A stretch of 64,000 nt of DNA from Arcuatula senhousia (lineage: Eukaryota > Mollusca > Bivalvia > Mytilida > Mytilidae). The position numbers and the translations under genes are program-made. The stretch is taken from NCBI GenBank assembly GCA_963971305.1, contig OZ020303.1:15807184-15871183 (forward strand), in the 5' to 3' direction. Below the pieces are notes generated by a model that saw nothing but the letters and a program-made list of their open reading frames with translations, had not been told where the DNA came from and made no database searches. Shown here piece after piece: positions 25,214 to 46,751 of this stretch; position 1 is the stretch's first letter; each line of letters starts with the position of its first letter.

Positions 25214-27124
25214 ATGTACCACAAAGTGGCTCAACAGTCAGCAGCCAGTGCTAAACGGATATTAAAAACCAACAAAACAAAAGGAAAAAGAGGTCCTCGC
25301 TACAGCTCGAACATATTTGCCATGTTTGAGGAGTCTCAGATTCAAGAATTTAAAGAGGCATTTAACATGATCGACCAGAATAGGGACGGATTGATAGATA
25401 AGGAAGATCTCGGTGACATGTTAGCATCACTAGGTAGTATTTTAGATTTCTATTTACATTGACCGTCAACTACTGAAGAATGCATAACCAGGCACATCAA
25501 AATTGTCTGCTCAGTATACAAACACTTTTTGAATCGATTATACGCATTGGAAATTATGTAAAAGCAAATTATACACATTTCGCGTGAAATACCATATATA
25601 GTATCAACTTTTAATGTGAGTAACAAAGAAAAATCACACGTTCTTAAAGAATAACCAACCATACTGAACATTCCAAAGTATTTAAAATTTAGAACTGACG
25701 ACAATTAGAAAATACGCCGGTGACGACCTAAGATTGCTTTTGCTTCCATCAACTTTCCAAGAGATAGACAATATCAAGGACGTTAATTGTGATCTTTCTT
25801 TTTTTTCATACCAGTTTTTAAAATAACATTTTTCTCTTATAGGTAAAAATCCAACAGACCACTACCTTGACGAGATGATGAACTGTGCTCCTGGACCTAT
25901 CAACTTCACCATGTTTCTGACGATGTTTGGTCAGAAGCTACAAGGCACAGATCCGGAAGATGTTATCAGGAATGCGTTTGCTTGTTTTGATGACGGATCA
26001 GGTATATTTGACCGTTGACTGTTGTCTCATTTTTGTCCTTTTTTTCCCCTTGATCTGCCTTGTGTGAACCCATTGATATGTTTACCTAAATAGTTTTTCT
26101 TTTGTTTTTAACCTTTTGGTACAAACGGCTTTGAAGCTCTTTTGTTGTAACAATGTTTCGTCGATTTGTCGTGCACTAATTTACATAGTTATTTAATAAT
26201 CTCGCCTATTTTACTTTATTTGAGAATATTATGTACCTTTCGTTGCTTGGAATACAATTTTATTTTCATGTTTCCATTTGAAGGCTTTATTGAGGAAACA
26301 CGACTTCGAGAGTTGCTGACTACCATGGGGGACCGTCTGACACAAGATGAGGTATAGCAATACAAATTTTAATTAGGAGTAATGATTTCTTAGTTTATGC
26401 TTGAATATTGTTTAATTTGTAGCAAGATTTATTGAAATAATTCCCTTCTTTAGTATTACAACAAAAATAACTCATATCCTCTATTAGATAACTATAAAGG
26501 AGAACAGAAAGAGACCAAAAAATATCTCTGTTTCATACGCAAATAGGTCTAACACGAGACTGATCAAACTAATATGCTTGCTCTTCCCGTTTTTTAGCAA
26601 TTTCTCTCTAGTCTTGACACTGGTAATATGTGTTTTCGCAGCTTTGTGTGAAACTGGTTGTGTCGTTGCATATGTTTCTGTTATGTTTCATTTGAAATTA
26701 ATATACCAAGTCTGCGCCATTGTGATCTTAGATTTCTTCGGTTCGTCTCTTTTATTTGTCCTTTATTCTCTTGGACATTGAGTTTGATCATCCCAGTTCG
26801 GTAAGTTTGTTTTTACCTTTATTGTTTTCTGTGTCTCCTGGTATTTTTTCTCCTCTTGTATTTTTAGGTTGGACTCTTTGCTTATTACAATTGCCAATTA
26901 GAGGGCATGCATTTTTTCAACTCTGCATGAAATTTCAGTATTTATTATTGGTCTTTTTGGGGTAATTAAATCAAATAAGTTCTGATAATTCAATGGGTGA
27001 ATGTTATTATTTATTTTTATAGGTTGATGAGATATTACGGGAAGCACCATGTTCCAGAGGACAATTTGATTATGTGGCTTTTTCAAGAATGTTAAAACAT
27101 GGAAAACCAAATAAGAGCACATAA
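25214..27124 (+). CDS. Myosin regulatory light chain (non-muscle/smooth type), four coding exons
   Basis: It binds the myosin II neck and controls motor activity through phosphorylation. Coding exons: 25214-25433, 25843-26001, 26284-26351, 27023-27124, giving 182 residues in consistent phase. The basic N-terminus leads to [12 protein letters not shown], where the second serine matches the kinase-regulated serine 19 of vertebrate MYL9/MYL12 and the preceding residue is Ser instead of Thr. The first EF-hand [12 protein letters not shown] is intact, and [13 protein letters not shown] is canonical. The C-terminal half is odd: the loops around FDDGSGFIEE and [10 protein letters not shown] are each one residue shorter than in MYL9. 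The ATG at 25214 follows a good 3' splice site (TTTTCAG, 25191-25197), so a 5' UTR exon lies upstream; an in-frame ATG at 25175 is the alternative start. Either gives an N-terminus longer than usual. Probably a diverged paralog of the squash/MYL9 group. Confidence 0.92.
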
Positions 27125-27347
27125 TACTAGTAGATTGTTTCTGTATATCAAAACTGGTGAATTCACAAAAAGGAAATATCCTTACATGTTTAACATAATA
27201 TGTTGCAATAATATATAACCGGTTGATGAAAATATTTTTTTATGTACATGTATTGTTTTATTTACTATATTCAATTGTTGTGGAGTCCATAATAGTATCC
27301 GACGCAAGCACATATTAGAGGTAGACTATTGCTGTAATTTCTACCAG

Positions 27348-27353
27348 AATAAA
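27348..27353 (+). promoter_or_regulatory. Likely polyadenylation signal of the myosin light chain gene
   Basis: AATAAA lies about 220 bp after the stop codon at 27122-27124 and is the first canonical signal downstream. Confidence 0.5.
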
Positions 27354-27517
27354 GAGCAATCATAATTTGAAATAACACAAACACCAACTTTTGTTGCAAT
27401 TCTATTACATACATCTGATTTCATACTTGAATGATGAAGGTATGTTGACGTAGTAAGTACATTTGAAATGCAATCCTACACTGAATAATATTTGCCTAGC
27501 CTGAAAGTACGTTAGAC

Positions 27518-28183
27518 CAGATATCTTATGAAAAACCATGACCTAGGAAAATGATGATTTTTCATGACATTTAAATAAAACAATTGTAGTGAAAAACCAT
27601 GACTTCATATAAAGTAGAACAAGGTCATGAAAATCCATGATCTTTTAATTACATTTTCGTGATGGAAATTCATGACTTGACGATGTTTCAAAGTCATGAA
27701 AAATCATCATCTTCAAACATCATGATTTCATATGACTTTCACTACTTTTTGTCAAGAAAAACCGTGACAAAACAGTGTTACATGAAAAACTCCTAGAAAG
27801 AAAATGGTCGAGAAACTCAATATAATTGCGAGTAACTTCAAATCCTGAATTGTAGATGTGTTCTTGAATAATTTCAAAACATCTTTATCGACTTGGTTTT
27901 GTAAGAATTTGGTAAAATAGGGCGAAAAATGTCATTCTTGTACACACTTTGTACCATTGATTTTGTAGGTTTTTTGCGATTTTAGTTATTTCAGGCGATA
28001 ACAAATGGGTCAAATGTCAAAAAGAAGTAACTAAAACGAGTTTAGAATCGGGACAAACTAAAAAATCTGTACATACAATTCAAATTTTCATGAAATCAGA
28101 GAAATATACTACTGACAGAAAAAAGGTGAAATGTCATGAAAAATCATCATTTTCAAAGGTCATGGTTTTTCATAAGATATCTG
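27518..28183. mobile_element. Long-inverted-repeat DNA element, 666 bp
   Basis: Terminal inverted repeats begin CAGATATCTTATGAAAAACC on the left, with the exact reverse complement on the right, and remain similar for about 54 bp. Further ATGAAAAATCATCAT and TCATGAAAAxCCATGA blocks recur inside in both orientations, so much of the element can fold. No ORF; superfamily and target duplication not determined. Confidence 0.7.
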
Positions 28184-28609
28184 ACTGTATAACAATGTCT
28201 CGGAACATTCAATAATACAACTAAAACTACTAGTATGCTACTTCTGATAGAAGATAATGAGATGAAGTGTACGCTAAACAGACCAAATAAGTAAGCGGGC
28301 ATTTATAAAACCATAATGAAGAAAAGCCAGCAGCCTTCAACGCAGCGAGTGAGCGATAGTTAAAACATAACTACTGCAAAAAGAAATGTTACTGCTTCAA
28401 TGGTTTCAAACATTTCACGGCCCTGCCAACCTTGTTTACACGTGTTTAAACTCCATTACACTAAAAAGAGTAAATGGAACGGAAAGCGAAGAGTATGAAG
28501 TATACATGTATTTAGCTTGAATGTATGAGGAATGAAGTCCGAAGTGTGAAATGAGAAGTCTGAAGTATGGAGATACCTCTCACTTTCCGTAGTATTATAT
28601 TCGAATGCT

Positions 28610-37874
<9,265 letters not shown>

Positions 37875-38749
37875 TTTTTCAGATGTTATATAAACCCTGA
37901 TTTATCGATAAGTAAAATTGAGCAAATAACGAGAGTTATGAAAGTTGTTTAACCATAATTAATATTTTTGTTTACATCATTTAGCAATCAAATGACAAAA
38001 CCTATTAGCAATATTAGGAATTGATTTCTAGACATTTGAAAGACTTCAACGCAAGCGTCATTGGTTCTTTTGCAATGCATTCTTCAACACTTAGACGAAG
38101 AAACGATTTTGAAAGCAGTTACAAAATCCAATAAAGTATTGAAAGTATTAGTGATTATATATTCTCTTCGGTTGAAATAATTTGTGGTTGGGTGTATCTA
38201 AAAGTTGATGAAAACAGTAGAAAAAGACCTCCATAAATCAAGAGCAATTACTTGCATGTAAAAATATGCATTCATTGGTCAAAACCATTCGGAGTTTGAT
38301 TTATCTCCGAAAGACATCTTATTTACACAATAACACAGTATAGTAGTAAAAAAAAATTTAGGAGTTAACGTTTTAAACTAAGAATACAAGACTTGAAAAT
38401 GGGTTCAATTGGACGATTTAACCAAAATGTTTATCATTGATGTTCACATCTTCATAGACCTGTATATTAGAAAAATCAGGTCTATGACATCACCCTTTCA
38501 ATATACATATTGTACAGGTCTATGGTTCATTCAGTTACTGAACAGTTAAAAAATCATGGTTTATCATGTTATAAGCTACTGGAGCTACCTGACTTGAAAT
38601 TGGAAATGATCAAATATGGTCTTAGAATCTTTGGAGGAAATGAAAACACGTAATATAATTATAGTTATAGTTTTCTCAGGTATCTTCAATGTCATGACTG
38701 TCTGTGATTCTCACGGCGGCTGGGGATGAAAAAAAATGTACTATTTATC

Positions 38750-38783
38750 CTGAGATAATTAAACTAAAATTTAATTTTCTCAG
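38750..38783. repeat. Hairpin CTGAGATAATTAAA..TTTAATTTTCTCAG, copy 1
   Basis: The two arms pair almost perfectly with a short loop. A second copy with a longer centre is at 38899-38940. Confidence 0.75.
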
Positions 38784-38898
38784 ATTTATCATTCTTTATA
38801 TGTATGTATACTAAACAACGTAAGAAACCATCGACCTGTATATTAAATAATACACAGGTCTATGAAGAAACGCATCACTTCCATTCATTTGCTTTAAC

Positions 38899-38940
38899 CT
38901 GAGATAATTAAACTAGTGAAATTAGTTTTAATTTTCTCAG
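38899..38940. repeat. Hairpin of the same family, copy 2
   Basis: Same arms as 38750-38783 with an extended AACTAGTGAAATTAGTTT centre that also pairs. The two copies are about 150 bp apart. Confidence 0.75.
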
Positions 38941-40863
38941 CTTTAACTTAAAAGTTAAATAGAAAATATCTCTAAAGTGGTTTTCGGAATAGCATGTGTG
39001 GGATCCTTCGCATCATTGTCTGCAAATTTAAAAAAAATCTGATTTTTCGTTTTAAAGTTTCGAAAAAAATGAGTTTTTTAACCCAAAAATGAAAAAATCA
39101 CCAATGCTCATCCAAAGTGTGTCTAGAAAATTGGGGACAAAGCCTAAATTTCACAAAAATTTTCAGAAACATGCACTTTTGAATTGATCTATCTTAGACT
39201 TTGTTTTTTCGACTTCTATATCAAAAGTTCATACCGTAAGCCCACTGGTGCCAATTTGAGAAATAATGACTTTGTTTTTAATTGAATTTGGTTTGATTTA
39301 TCATTATAAGCAGGGATGTCCAAAAACAACCACAATCAGTTTTATTTAATCCCTGTTATAAGGATAAAAGAATTTAATATTTTTTTTTAGATTTTAAAAG
39401 AATCCTGGAAGGAAAGAAGTGATGTGTTCATAGACCTGTATTTAAAGGTCTATGACAGAGGTCTATGGTACATACAATAACAAAATAAAAGATCGAGAAA
39501 AAAATCCGTATGATACTAATTGAAACAATTTCTTCTAGACCCTCGGTTCTGCTGCGGCAGCTGACATCCGGGCATTTGATGATAATCAATAATTCAAGAT
39601 GGATGATTTGGTAAACAAATGCAGGTGCCCGTTAGATTTTACATATTTTCCCTTGCTATGTTGAATCACGATCACTTTTTTCCTTGCTGTGTTGAATCAC
39701 GATCATTGATATTTTAAGAAATTTATTTCAATAGAATATACTAGTAGATGTAGTACATGTATGTTATTGAAAAGAGCAGGGCCGAATGTTAAGAATAGTA
39801 AATTATACAGATTTTAGTCATTTGCGTTTGTTTTCACATGCACAAGTCATGCAAGTGTATTAAGATTAAAATAATAATTTCCTAAGTTCTGTAAATAACA
39901 AACTAATTATACCTAGCAGTGGTTGTGGCCAAGTTATCATTGAGAAGGTTGTAAACTACAGAAACATCACTAACAGCTCATTATCAGTGCCAGGTGTTTA
40001 ATCATGGGATGAAACTTTGGAGCTTTCTTATTCTTTGTTATTTTTATTTACATTTGTGGCTAAATTGGTCTGGAACCTCTTTTGTCCTCCAATTAAATGT
40101 ATGTGTCATCTCCTTGCTGATCATAATACTTTCTGGTTTAAGTACTTTTCCACTTATAAGGACTAGGCAGGGGTTATGTGGCATATTGATAATTTCCAAT
40201 TTAAGATTTTTGAGTATAGATGCATCAATTTTACCATAAACACAAATCAAAAAGCAGTTTTTACATTTTAAAATATAGTTCGTCACTTGGTGCCTAAATA
40301 TTTTTTTGCTGGTTACATGTATATAGGGAAAATTATGGCAGGAAATGTACCTGTATTGTTCCACCCTATTAGGTATCTGCTAATTCTAAGGAAAAAAAAG
40401 TTGTACTTCAGGTGTCTCAAGAATATTAAACTTTGCATCTTTTTGTGCATAATGATATTTGATTAGCTGGGTTTGGACAGCAACAAAAAACCCTAATAAA
40501 AATCAAAGGGAGATAATTTGTATTAATGAAGAGGAAAATTTAGATTTTTTAATAATCCTGAAAAAAAAAAAGAACTATGACCCTATACATGCTATACTTT
40601 TTCAAGATTATTTCAAAGAATATTTAATGAATATTAAAAGAATTCATCTTCAGATTGTGAGTAGACTCTGTAATAGGAATTCTTATTTAGGTGCCTCCAT
40701 AGTTCTTCCTCCTATACAGTTTATTCAGTATAAAAAATATTAAAATTTTGCAAAAAAATTGTGAATGTACATGTATTATGGTATGATGCTGTGGTCTTCG
40801 TTGTTGTTGTCATTGTCTGTTAACTTTTTAGTGTTTCCACAATAACTTTAGTTCCAGTTATCT

Positions 40864-40881
40864 CAGAGTTGGAAATAATAG
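40864..40881 (+). repeat. Left terminal sequence of the hAT gene, CAGAGTTGGAAATAATAG
   Basis: It starts with the CAG expected of hAT termini and lies about 370 bp before the transposase start codon, followed by a C/G-rich stretch (GCCCGCCCGACCGCCCG). The only good inverted match on the right is at 49147-49162, beyond NALCN exons 1 and 2. Confidence 0.45.
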
Positions 40882-43074
40882 CCCGCCCGACCGCCCGAGA
40901 CGGCCTATTTTACGCCCGGGCGGTCAGAAAATATATTTCAACGGCCCGATGGTCGGTCTCTTTTTATAGGAGAGTGGGATTACCCTTTTCTATTTTTAAA
41001 ACGAGTTCCGGGTATTACCTCATTCCTAACAGTACGTAGGAACTAAATCGGTTACATTTACAGTAAAAAAACATGTGTTTTTGTTCTATTTTCGTAGTGA
41101 ATATGGTAAGTCGTATTGATTGTAAAATCAATTCCCATTGGCTAATTGACATCAAATCATCCAATCGCGAACACGTTTACTAATAAAATTAAATAGTCTA
41201 AAATGGTCGTGTTTACAATTTAGGTAAATAATGTTACGGCAGTATTTGGGCCTTGCATCGGCCCCAAAACGTCCTGCCCTTGATTCGAAGGAAAAAAATA
41301 AAATATACGATCAATCAAAGAGGAAACGGACAATTGTTCCTAGTTGGAAAACTGAGTTTGAGTGGCTGATATGCGATGACTCGCACGGTAAAATATATTG
41401 TCAACCTTGTCGTTCAGCATTTGGGCCCTTGGCAGTCAGAAAGGTACCAGAAAGGTTTAGGCGATACGCTAAAGGCCCATTTGTAGTTGGTTGCGAAAAT
41501 TTAAGGCACGATGCCCTTACAACCCATACCAAGTCAGAGGGTCACAACTACGCTGTTGAATTTCTTAAAAATAGAGGTCAACCTACCGGAGAAAGTGTGG
41601 CAGAAAAAGCTTTACAAACACTTAACAAGGCATCCTTTCTCAGACTAGAGAAACTTTTTAGAAATGTACATGCCATAGCCAAAAAATCCAGGCCTATGTC
41701 CGATTACACATGGCAATGTGATCTTGATATTCAAAAGGGCATTGACTTAGGAGAAACTTACAGAAACACGAAAAGTTGCAAGGAATTTATGGTTGCCATT
41801 TCAGAAATTGAAAGGAACAAAATTGAGGAAAAAATTGAACAAGCCAGGTTTTATACAATAATGTCAGATGGATCTACTGATGTATCAGTCATAGAGAATG
41901 AAATTGTTTATATTCATTTTGCTCATAAAGGCATCGCATACTGTTACTTCCTTGGCCTCATTCAATGCGAGACTGCAGACTCAAAGGGAATATATGCATC
42001 AATTCTAGAAGCTCTCAAGTTTAAGAACATGACTGTGAATGATATTCTCAAGAGAACGATTGGTTTTGCTGGGGATGGTGCATCAGTTAACACGGGACAG
42101 CTTAATGGTGTTATTCCACATTTTCGAGAAAATGCCTGCTCTTCAGTAGTTATGGTTCAGTGTATGTCACATAGAATTGAACTAGCATATAAAACTGCAT
42201 TCAAGGTATTAAATGTTTTCTAAATCTCCAATTGACTTCACTTGTAAAAAATTTATTATGCAACCAAAAGGCAAAAAAATAAATTTCATAATTAACAAAG
42301 GCATACATGTGTCAGTCCTGTACATGCACACGTGCTAAAGCTTTTTTAATGTGAACCAACTTCTTTATTTAACATGTTTAAACTTTAAAGCCATAACCCA
42401 GTCAGGGCCATTGTAATTCTAAATTGCTTTGAATGATAGGTTTCGAGGTACCATTTTAATTTATAACATTTTGTAAATTTATAAAGACAGCTATGTCAGC
42501 CTATGATTTGCCCAAGCCATGGGCATGACTCTTGGCTGCTTGAAAGTAGCTGTTTAAAATTAAATCACATCAAATACACAGTCGTCCAAAGCTTTATTAA
42601 ATTGTTTCCTGTTTCCAGGTAGCCCCAGTTTTTGCTAAAGTCTACAGTCTGTTAGATGATCTTTTTAAATTCTATCACAAAAGTGCTAAACAGACAGCCA
42701 ACCTGAAGAATACCTTCACTGCACTCAATATCAAACAGTCAATGCCAACAAGGATTGGTGGTACACGATGGCTAGGGCATGTCCAGACTGCTTTAAACAG
42801 TCTCTGGAAGGGATATCGTGCTTTTGTTACTCACCTTGAACAGGTAACTCAATAGTTAGTTCCAGATTTTAAAATGTTCATTTTGACATGTACAACTACA
42901 ATTACTACAAATAAAATGTTTTTTAATTATTAAAAAAATATGCAACATGCAGTAACCAGCAAGCAGCATGTTTGAAATTTGTCAATTAAAATCTTGGACT
43001 ACTACAATGTAAGTGCAATTTGTCTTATGTCTATATTTTTTTCAGGTATCCTTACACAACACTCAAAGTGCTAC

Positions 43075-43079
43075 ACAAT
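43075..43079 (+). repeat. Target-site duplication ACAAT (left) of the nested hAT
   Basis: ACAAT here is repeated at 44189-44193 on the other side of the insertion. Removing one copy and the insert restores the codons for SATQSKA. Confidence 0.75.
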
Positions 43080-44188
43080 CAGTGGCGTAGCTACTATGTA
43101 TGCTTGTATGCTCAAGCATCCACATCATTTTCCAAAAAAAAAAAAAAAAAAACAAGTGAGAGAGAGAGAGAGAGTCAGACCATACAATATAAAAACCACA
43201 CGATTCCATATTGCCGCTCAATGTTCGATGATGTTCGTGAGTGATGTCTCGTGTATGATCGATTTCGCGTTGGGTTGGTATAATACATCTTTTCACGCTT
43301 TAGTTTCCGGAATTAGGACCGCATTTTACGTCATCGGTCCGGTTTGGTTCTTCTACTTAGTTTAAGTTTAGTTTAAACTAGATGGGCCATGGCAGACATC
43401 AAACCAAAAACGCTGCATGAAACGCTGATAAGTACGAACAGTAATCTCTATCCGAACATTTCAATTATCCTTACGATACTTCTCTCTATGCCAGCATCTA
43501 CCGCCACGGCTGAAAGATCGTTCAGCGCCATGAATAGAATCAAATCATACTTGAGAACGACCATGGCGACTGACCGGCTTTCTGCTCTTGCTACCTTGCA
43601 CATCTACAGAGGCGTCAACATCGACAGAGAAGCAGTCATAACTAAATTCGCATCTTTCAAAGCAAGAAAACTTGACTTTTTGTTATGAGTTCGAACATAG
43701 ATTGTACATTATGAGATATCATAAATACCGTATGTCATTTGTTCAAAAGTATTTTGTTTTATCATATTAAAATATTAAGTCGATGGAAACAACAACAAAC
43801 AAATGGAAAGTTTAGTCATGGCGATGATGCAACAATTACATATAGTTAAGCAAATTCATCAGAAAGTCGATCATTTTCGTATGTAAAGTATTCATGAAAT
43901 TTTGTACTCGCAATATTATGACTTCATAATGCATTAAACAATATCATAATTTCTTACATAAACTTTTTTACATGTTTTAGGTCAACTCAAATCTAAATTT
44001 ATTATTACTGTACAAGCGAGATAATTGCTAATTTTAGTCATCTAATAGACACCAAATTACACCTCAGGAACCGTAAAATCGTTTTTCTTCAGGGGGGCCC
44101 TGCCCTGGACCCGCTGGGGGCCTTAAGCGGCCCCCAGACCCCCTGCCGATAAAGCATCCACTTCAACAAATACCTAGCTACGCCACTG
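43080..44188 (+). mobile_element. Young hAT-type insertion, 1109 bp, internally deleted
   Basis: Perfect terminal inverted repeats CAGTGGCGTAGCTA and TAGCTACGCCACTG, with a 5-bp duplication ACAAT. Inside are an A-rich and GAGAGA microsatellite (about 43133-43174), a transposase C-terminal remnant at 43389-43688, and a C/G-rich hairpin near 44090-44150 (GGGGGCCTTAAGCGGCCCCC). AAGCATCCAC occurs near both ends as a subterminal repeat. It lacks most of a transposase, so it would need help from another element. Confidence 0.88.
43389..43688 (+). pseudogene. C-terminal remnant of a second hAT transposase
   Basis: An open frame of about 99 codons contains LLSMPASTATAERSFSAMNR and RTTMATDRLSALATLHIYRG, the hAT C-terminal dimerisation signature with its conserved glutamate. 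The N-terminal zinc finger and most of the catalytic domain are missing, so it is a fragment carried by the 43080-44188 insertion. It is unlike the host transposase in the matching region (ECERGFSQMKI), so it comes from a different hAT family. Confidence 0.75.
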
Positions 44189-46751
44189 ACAATCCAAGGC
44201 AAAGTTTCTCATTAAGCTTCTCAGAAGTAAGAGCGTAATTGTGTTTGGACACTTTATTACTGATGTTGTCAATGTACTGACCAAGCTTTCCATGTGTCTA
44301 CAGCAACGAACCACTTGTCTTTATGAAATTCACCAGGATCTAGAGTGTACTATTGCTAATATTCAAAAACTTGAAGCCAGGTACATTTATAATTATTTAA
44401 TTTTAACTTCAAACATAAATGTATGCTTGCACAATATCACCACGTCTGAAGCTTTCCTTTGTTTGTCTTTTTCAAGAAAACTTTTCGAAAGTACAAGTAT
44501 TCGGTAAGCACAAAATTTTTCAATTAAAATATTGATCATGCTTTACTTCAAAAATTGATAAAAATCCCTAAATTCTAATGGACCAAAACTAAATCATTTA
44601 CTCTTTAAAGAAAAATTATTTGCAGCTTAAATGAAAAGGACAAACAAAATATTTACCAACTGGCCTGCACTGTTGCATGCTTTTAATTCACTTTTTAACA
44701 TACTGTCATACATCACATGTACATGTAGCTATATGTATTATGTAATTGTTTTAATTTCATTCTAAATGTAACATGTTTGCTTTGTCTAGATTATAGATAC
44801 ATGTAGTACTAGTATTTGATAATTTGTTTTTGTTGTTGTTCATGTACTCATGTTTTATAGGCCAGGTCCAGAATTAAGGAAAGTTAGAGAAGTAATTAGT
44901 AAGGATGGTAAATTTGAAGGTGAAGTCCTTATAGGAAATGATGATTGTGATGGCCAAATAGCAAAAGTCTTGAAATCTTTGGTTGATAGTCTTCAAAACA
45001 GGTTTAAAGATGTAACAGAGGGTGTTAAACAAGCCACTAAGATTGCTGATTTAGCCTCATGGCCTGCAACTATCGATAATGACCCTGGTATATTTGAACA
45101 AATCAGAGAAAAAAATACATGTTTATTTTCTTATGAATTTATTTACAGTTACTTACAAATTTGATCTTTATTTTTTTTCAACTAAATTTTAATGTTTCTC
45201 ATTTGCAATTGCAGATAGATTTCTGAATTTCTTAATATTTTAGAATAAATTAATTTTGTGTCAACATGAAATTAAACTAAACAAATTAACTTCATCCTAC
45301 TGCTGCTGTCTCAAAGTAATATGTGGTTACAACATTTTCCAAATAGTTTTACAGATCAATGGCATGATGATGCAAGGTTTTCTTTTTCATTTGTTTCTAA
45401 ATTGAAGTTTATATTAATTGCAGAGTTTGGTGATGAAATGGTTAGTGTTCTGGTTGACCACTATAGACAGTTGTTGGATCAGACTGATGGTGTAGATGTA
45501 GGCAACATAGAACCAGAGTGGACAATATTGAAGAACCTATTATACAAAAAGTATGTAAAACTGCATTTTATCTTAAAAAGATATGTTATGATATGACAAA
45601 TAAAAAGGTTCTTTAAAGTAAAACCAGTTTTTAAAATTTAATAAAACTAAAAACATGTGTTGTTGTATGACAATTACGCTGTTTTACAAATGTATACTAC
45701 ATATGGTATATGTTCTTACTTCTATCTATTTTCAGTCATAAAGTCCATGAAATGAAGTGGAATACTATAAATGAATTGTATCAGGACAAGTGTGCCAACA
45801 TACTCATTGTAATTGATATGGTGTTAAGTCTACCTGCAGGGACATCGGAGTGTGAGAGGGGATTTTCCCAAATGAAAATAATCAAAAACCAGTGGCGCAA
45901 TAAACTTAAGGCCACATCAATGACTTTACTTATGACAATTCAGTTACATTCAGATTCAATTACACAATTCAATCCTGAACAGGCAATCCATCAGTGGAAT
46001 AAGGGGGCAAGAAGGAGGCCAAACTTTATGCAAAAGAAGGCAAAAAAAACTGTTATTCAACAGTTGGAGGACATAGTAAATGAAACACAAGACTTACAAG
46101 AGGAACTTAATACTAATGTTATAGATCATGTGGAAACTGCTGCTTGTGCAAACTGTGACTCAGACAATGACTCCTGTTTTTCTGATATGGAGGAGGAGGG
46201 CTTTTACTCAGGGGCTGATGAAAATGACAGTGACAGTGACTGAGATTTCTTCTTATTAAATGTCATAAAATCTTTAAAAATAATAAATGAAACAATATTA
46301 TTTATTTATTTAAAGTAAAGAAAACAGAGGTACAAAAAAGACATAAAAATAACACTTCTATAGAAGCACCTAATTAAAATTAGAGTTTTGCAAAAAAAAT
46401 AATGGTCATTGGTTGCACTGTATTATAGCTGCTCAATAATTCAAAGTCTGACATCCTTCAACTCTAAATCATCATTAAAATGTTCTGCATTCAACATTTC
46501 AATTTAGTCATAAAAACATATATAGAAACTTAAAAAAAAATACAATAATTTTCAGGGCTGGCCAATTTTGGTAAGGACAGGTAACTTTTTGATGCAGCCA
46601 GCCCTGTGGTCAGGTAGACATTTTCAACGAGTTTCCTACCCTGGTTATCTGATTGCTATGAAATTTGGCAATGATGCTCCTTTACATAAAATGGTGAATG
46701 GGATTGATTTTTGGGGTCCTCCCATTTTTTTTAGAAGTTTACAGTGCTTTT

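Larger units (their letters stand above)
37880..40860. other. Intergenic interval upstream of TMC, with short palindromic repeats
   Basis: No conserved coding sequence was recognised. The stretch holds repeated CATAGACCTG motifs in both orientations (near 38453, 38478, 38515, 38833-38864, 39429-39468) and two AT-rich hairpins. An ATGGATGATTTGG string at about 39599 is followed by a possible donor, but nothing supports a gene. Confidence 0.4.
41231..46243 (+). pseudogene. hAT-superfamily transposase gene (ZNF862-like), interrupted in exon 3
   Basis: Exons: 41231-42205, 42619-42843, 43046-43079 joined to 44194-44380, 44861-45087, 45424-45550, 45736-46243. Without the 43080-44188 insertion the exons total 2283 bases, an unbroken frame of 760 residues. 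The N-terminus has a TTF-type zinc-finger pattern (C..C..H..H: YCQPCRSAFG, GCENLRHDAL, HTKSEGHNY). RNase H-like catalytic motifs are MSDGSTDVSV, GFAGDGASV and, in the C-terminal dimerisation region, ECERGFSQMKIIKNQWRN. The tail is acidic (SDNDSCFSDMEEE). This resembles zinc finger protein 862-like/hAT proteins that are abundant in molluscs. The catalytic acids are present, so it was probably a transposase rather than a host gene. Insertion into exon 3 should inactivate this copy. Confidence 0.85.

Noticed and set aside
39599..39632. Possible first exon starting ATGGATGATTTGG
   Set aside because: No downstream exon in the right phase and no similarity recognised.
42979..43365. Open frame of 128 codons across hAT exon 3
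   Set aside because: It crosses the insertion junction and a microsatellite; the real frame is in another phase.
46553..46604. Hairpin CAGGGCTGGC..GCCAGCCCTG as the right end of the hAT gene
   Set aside because: It does not match the left terminus CAGAGTTGG, and no target duplication fits.
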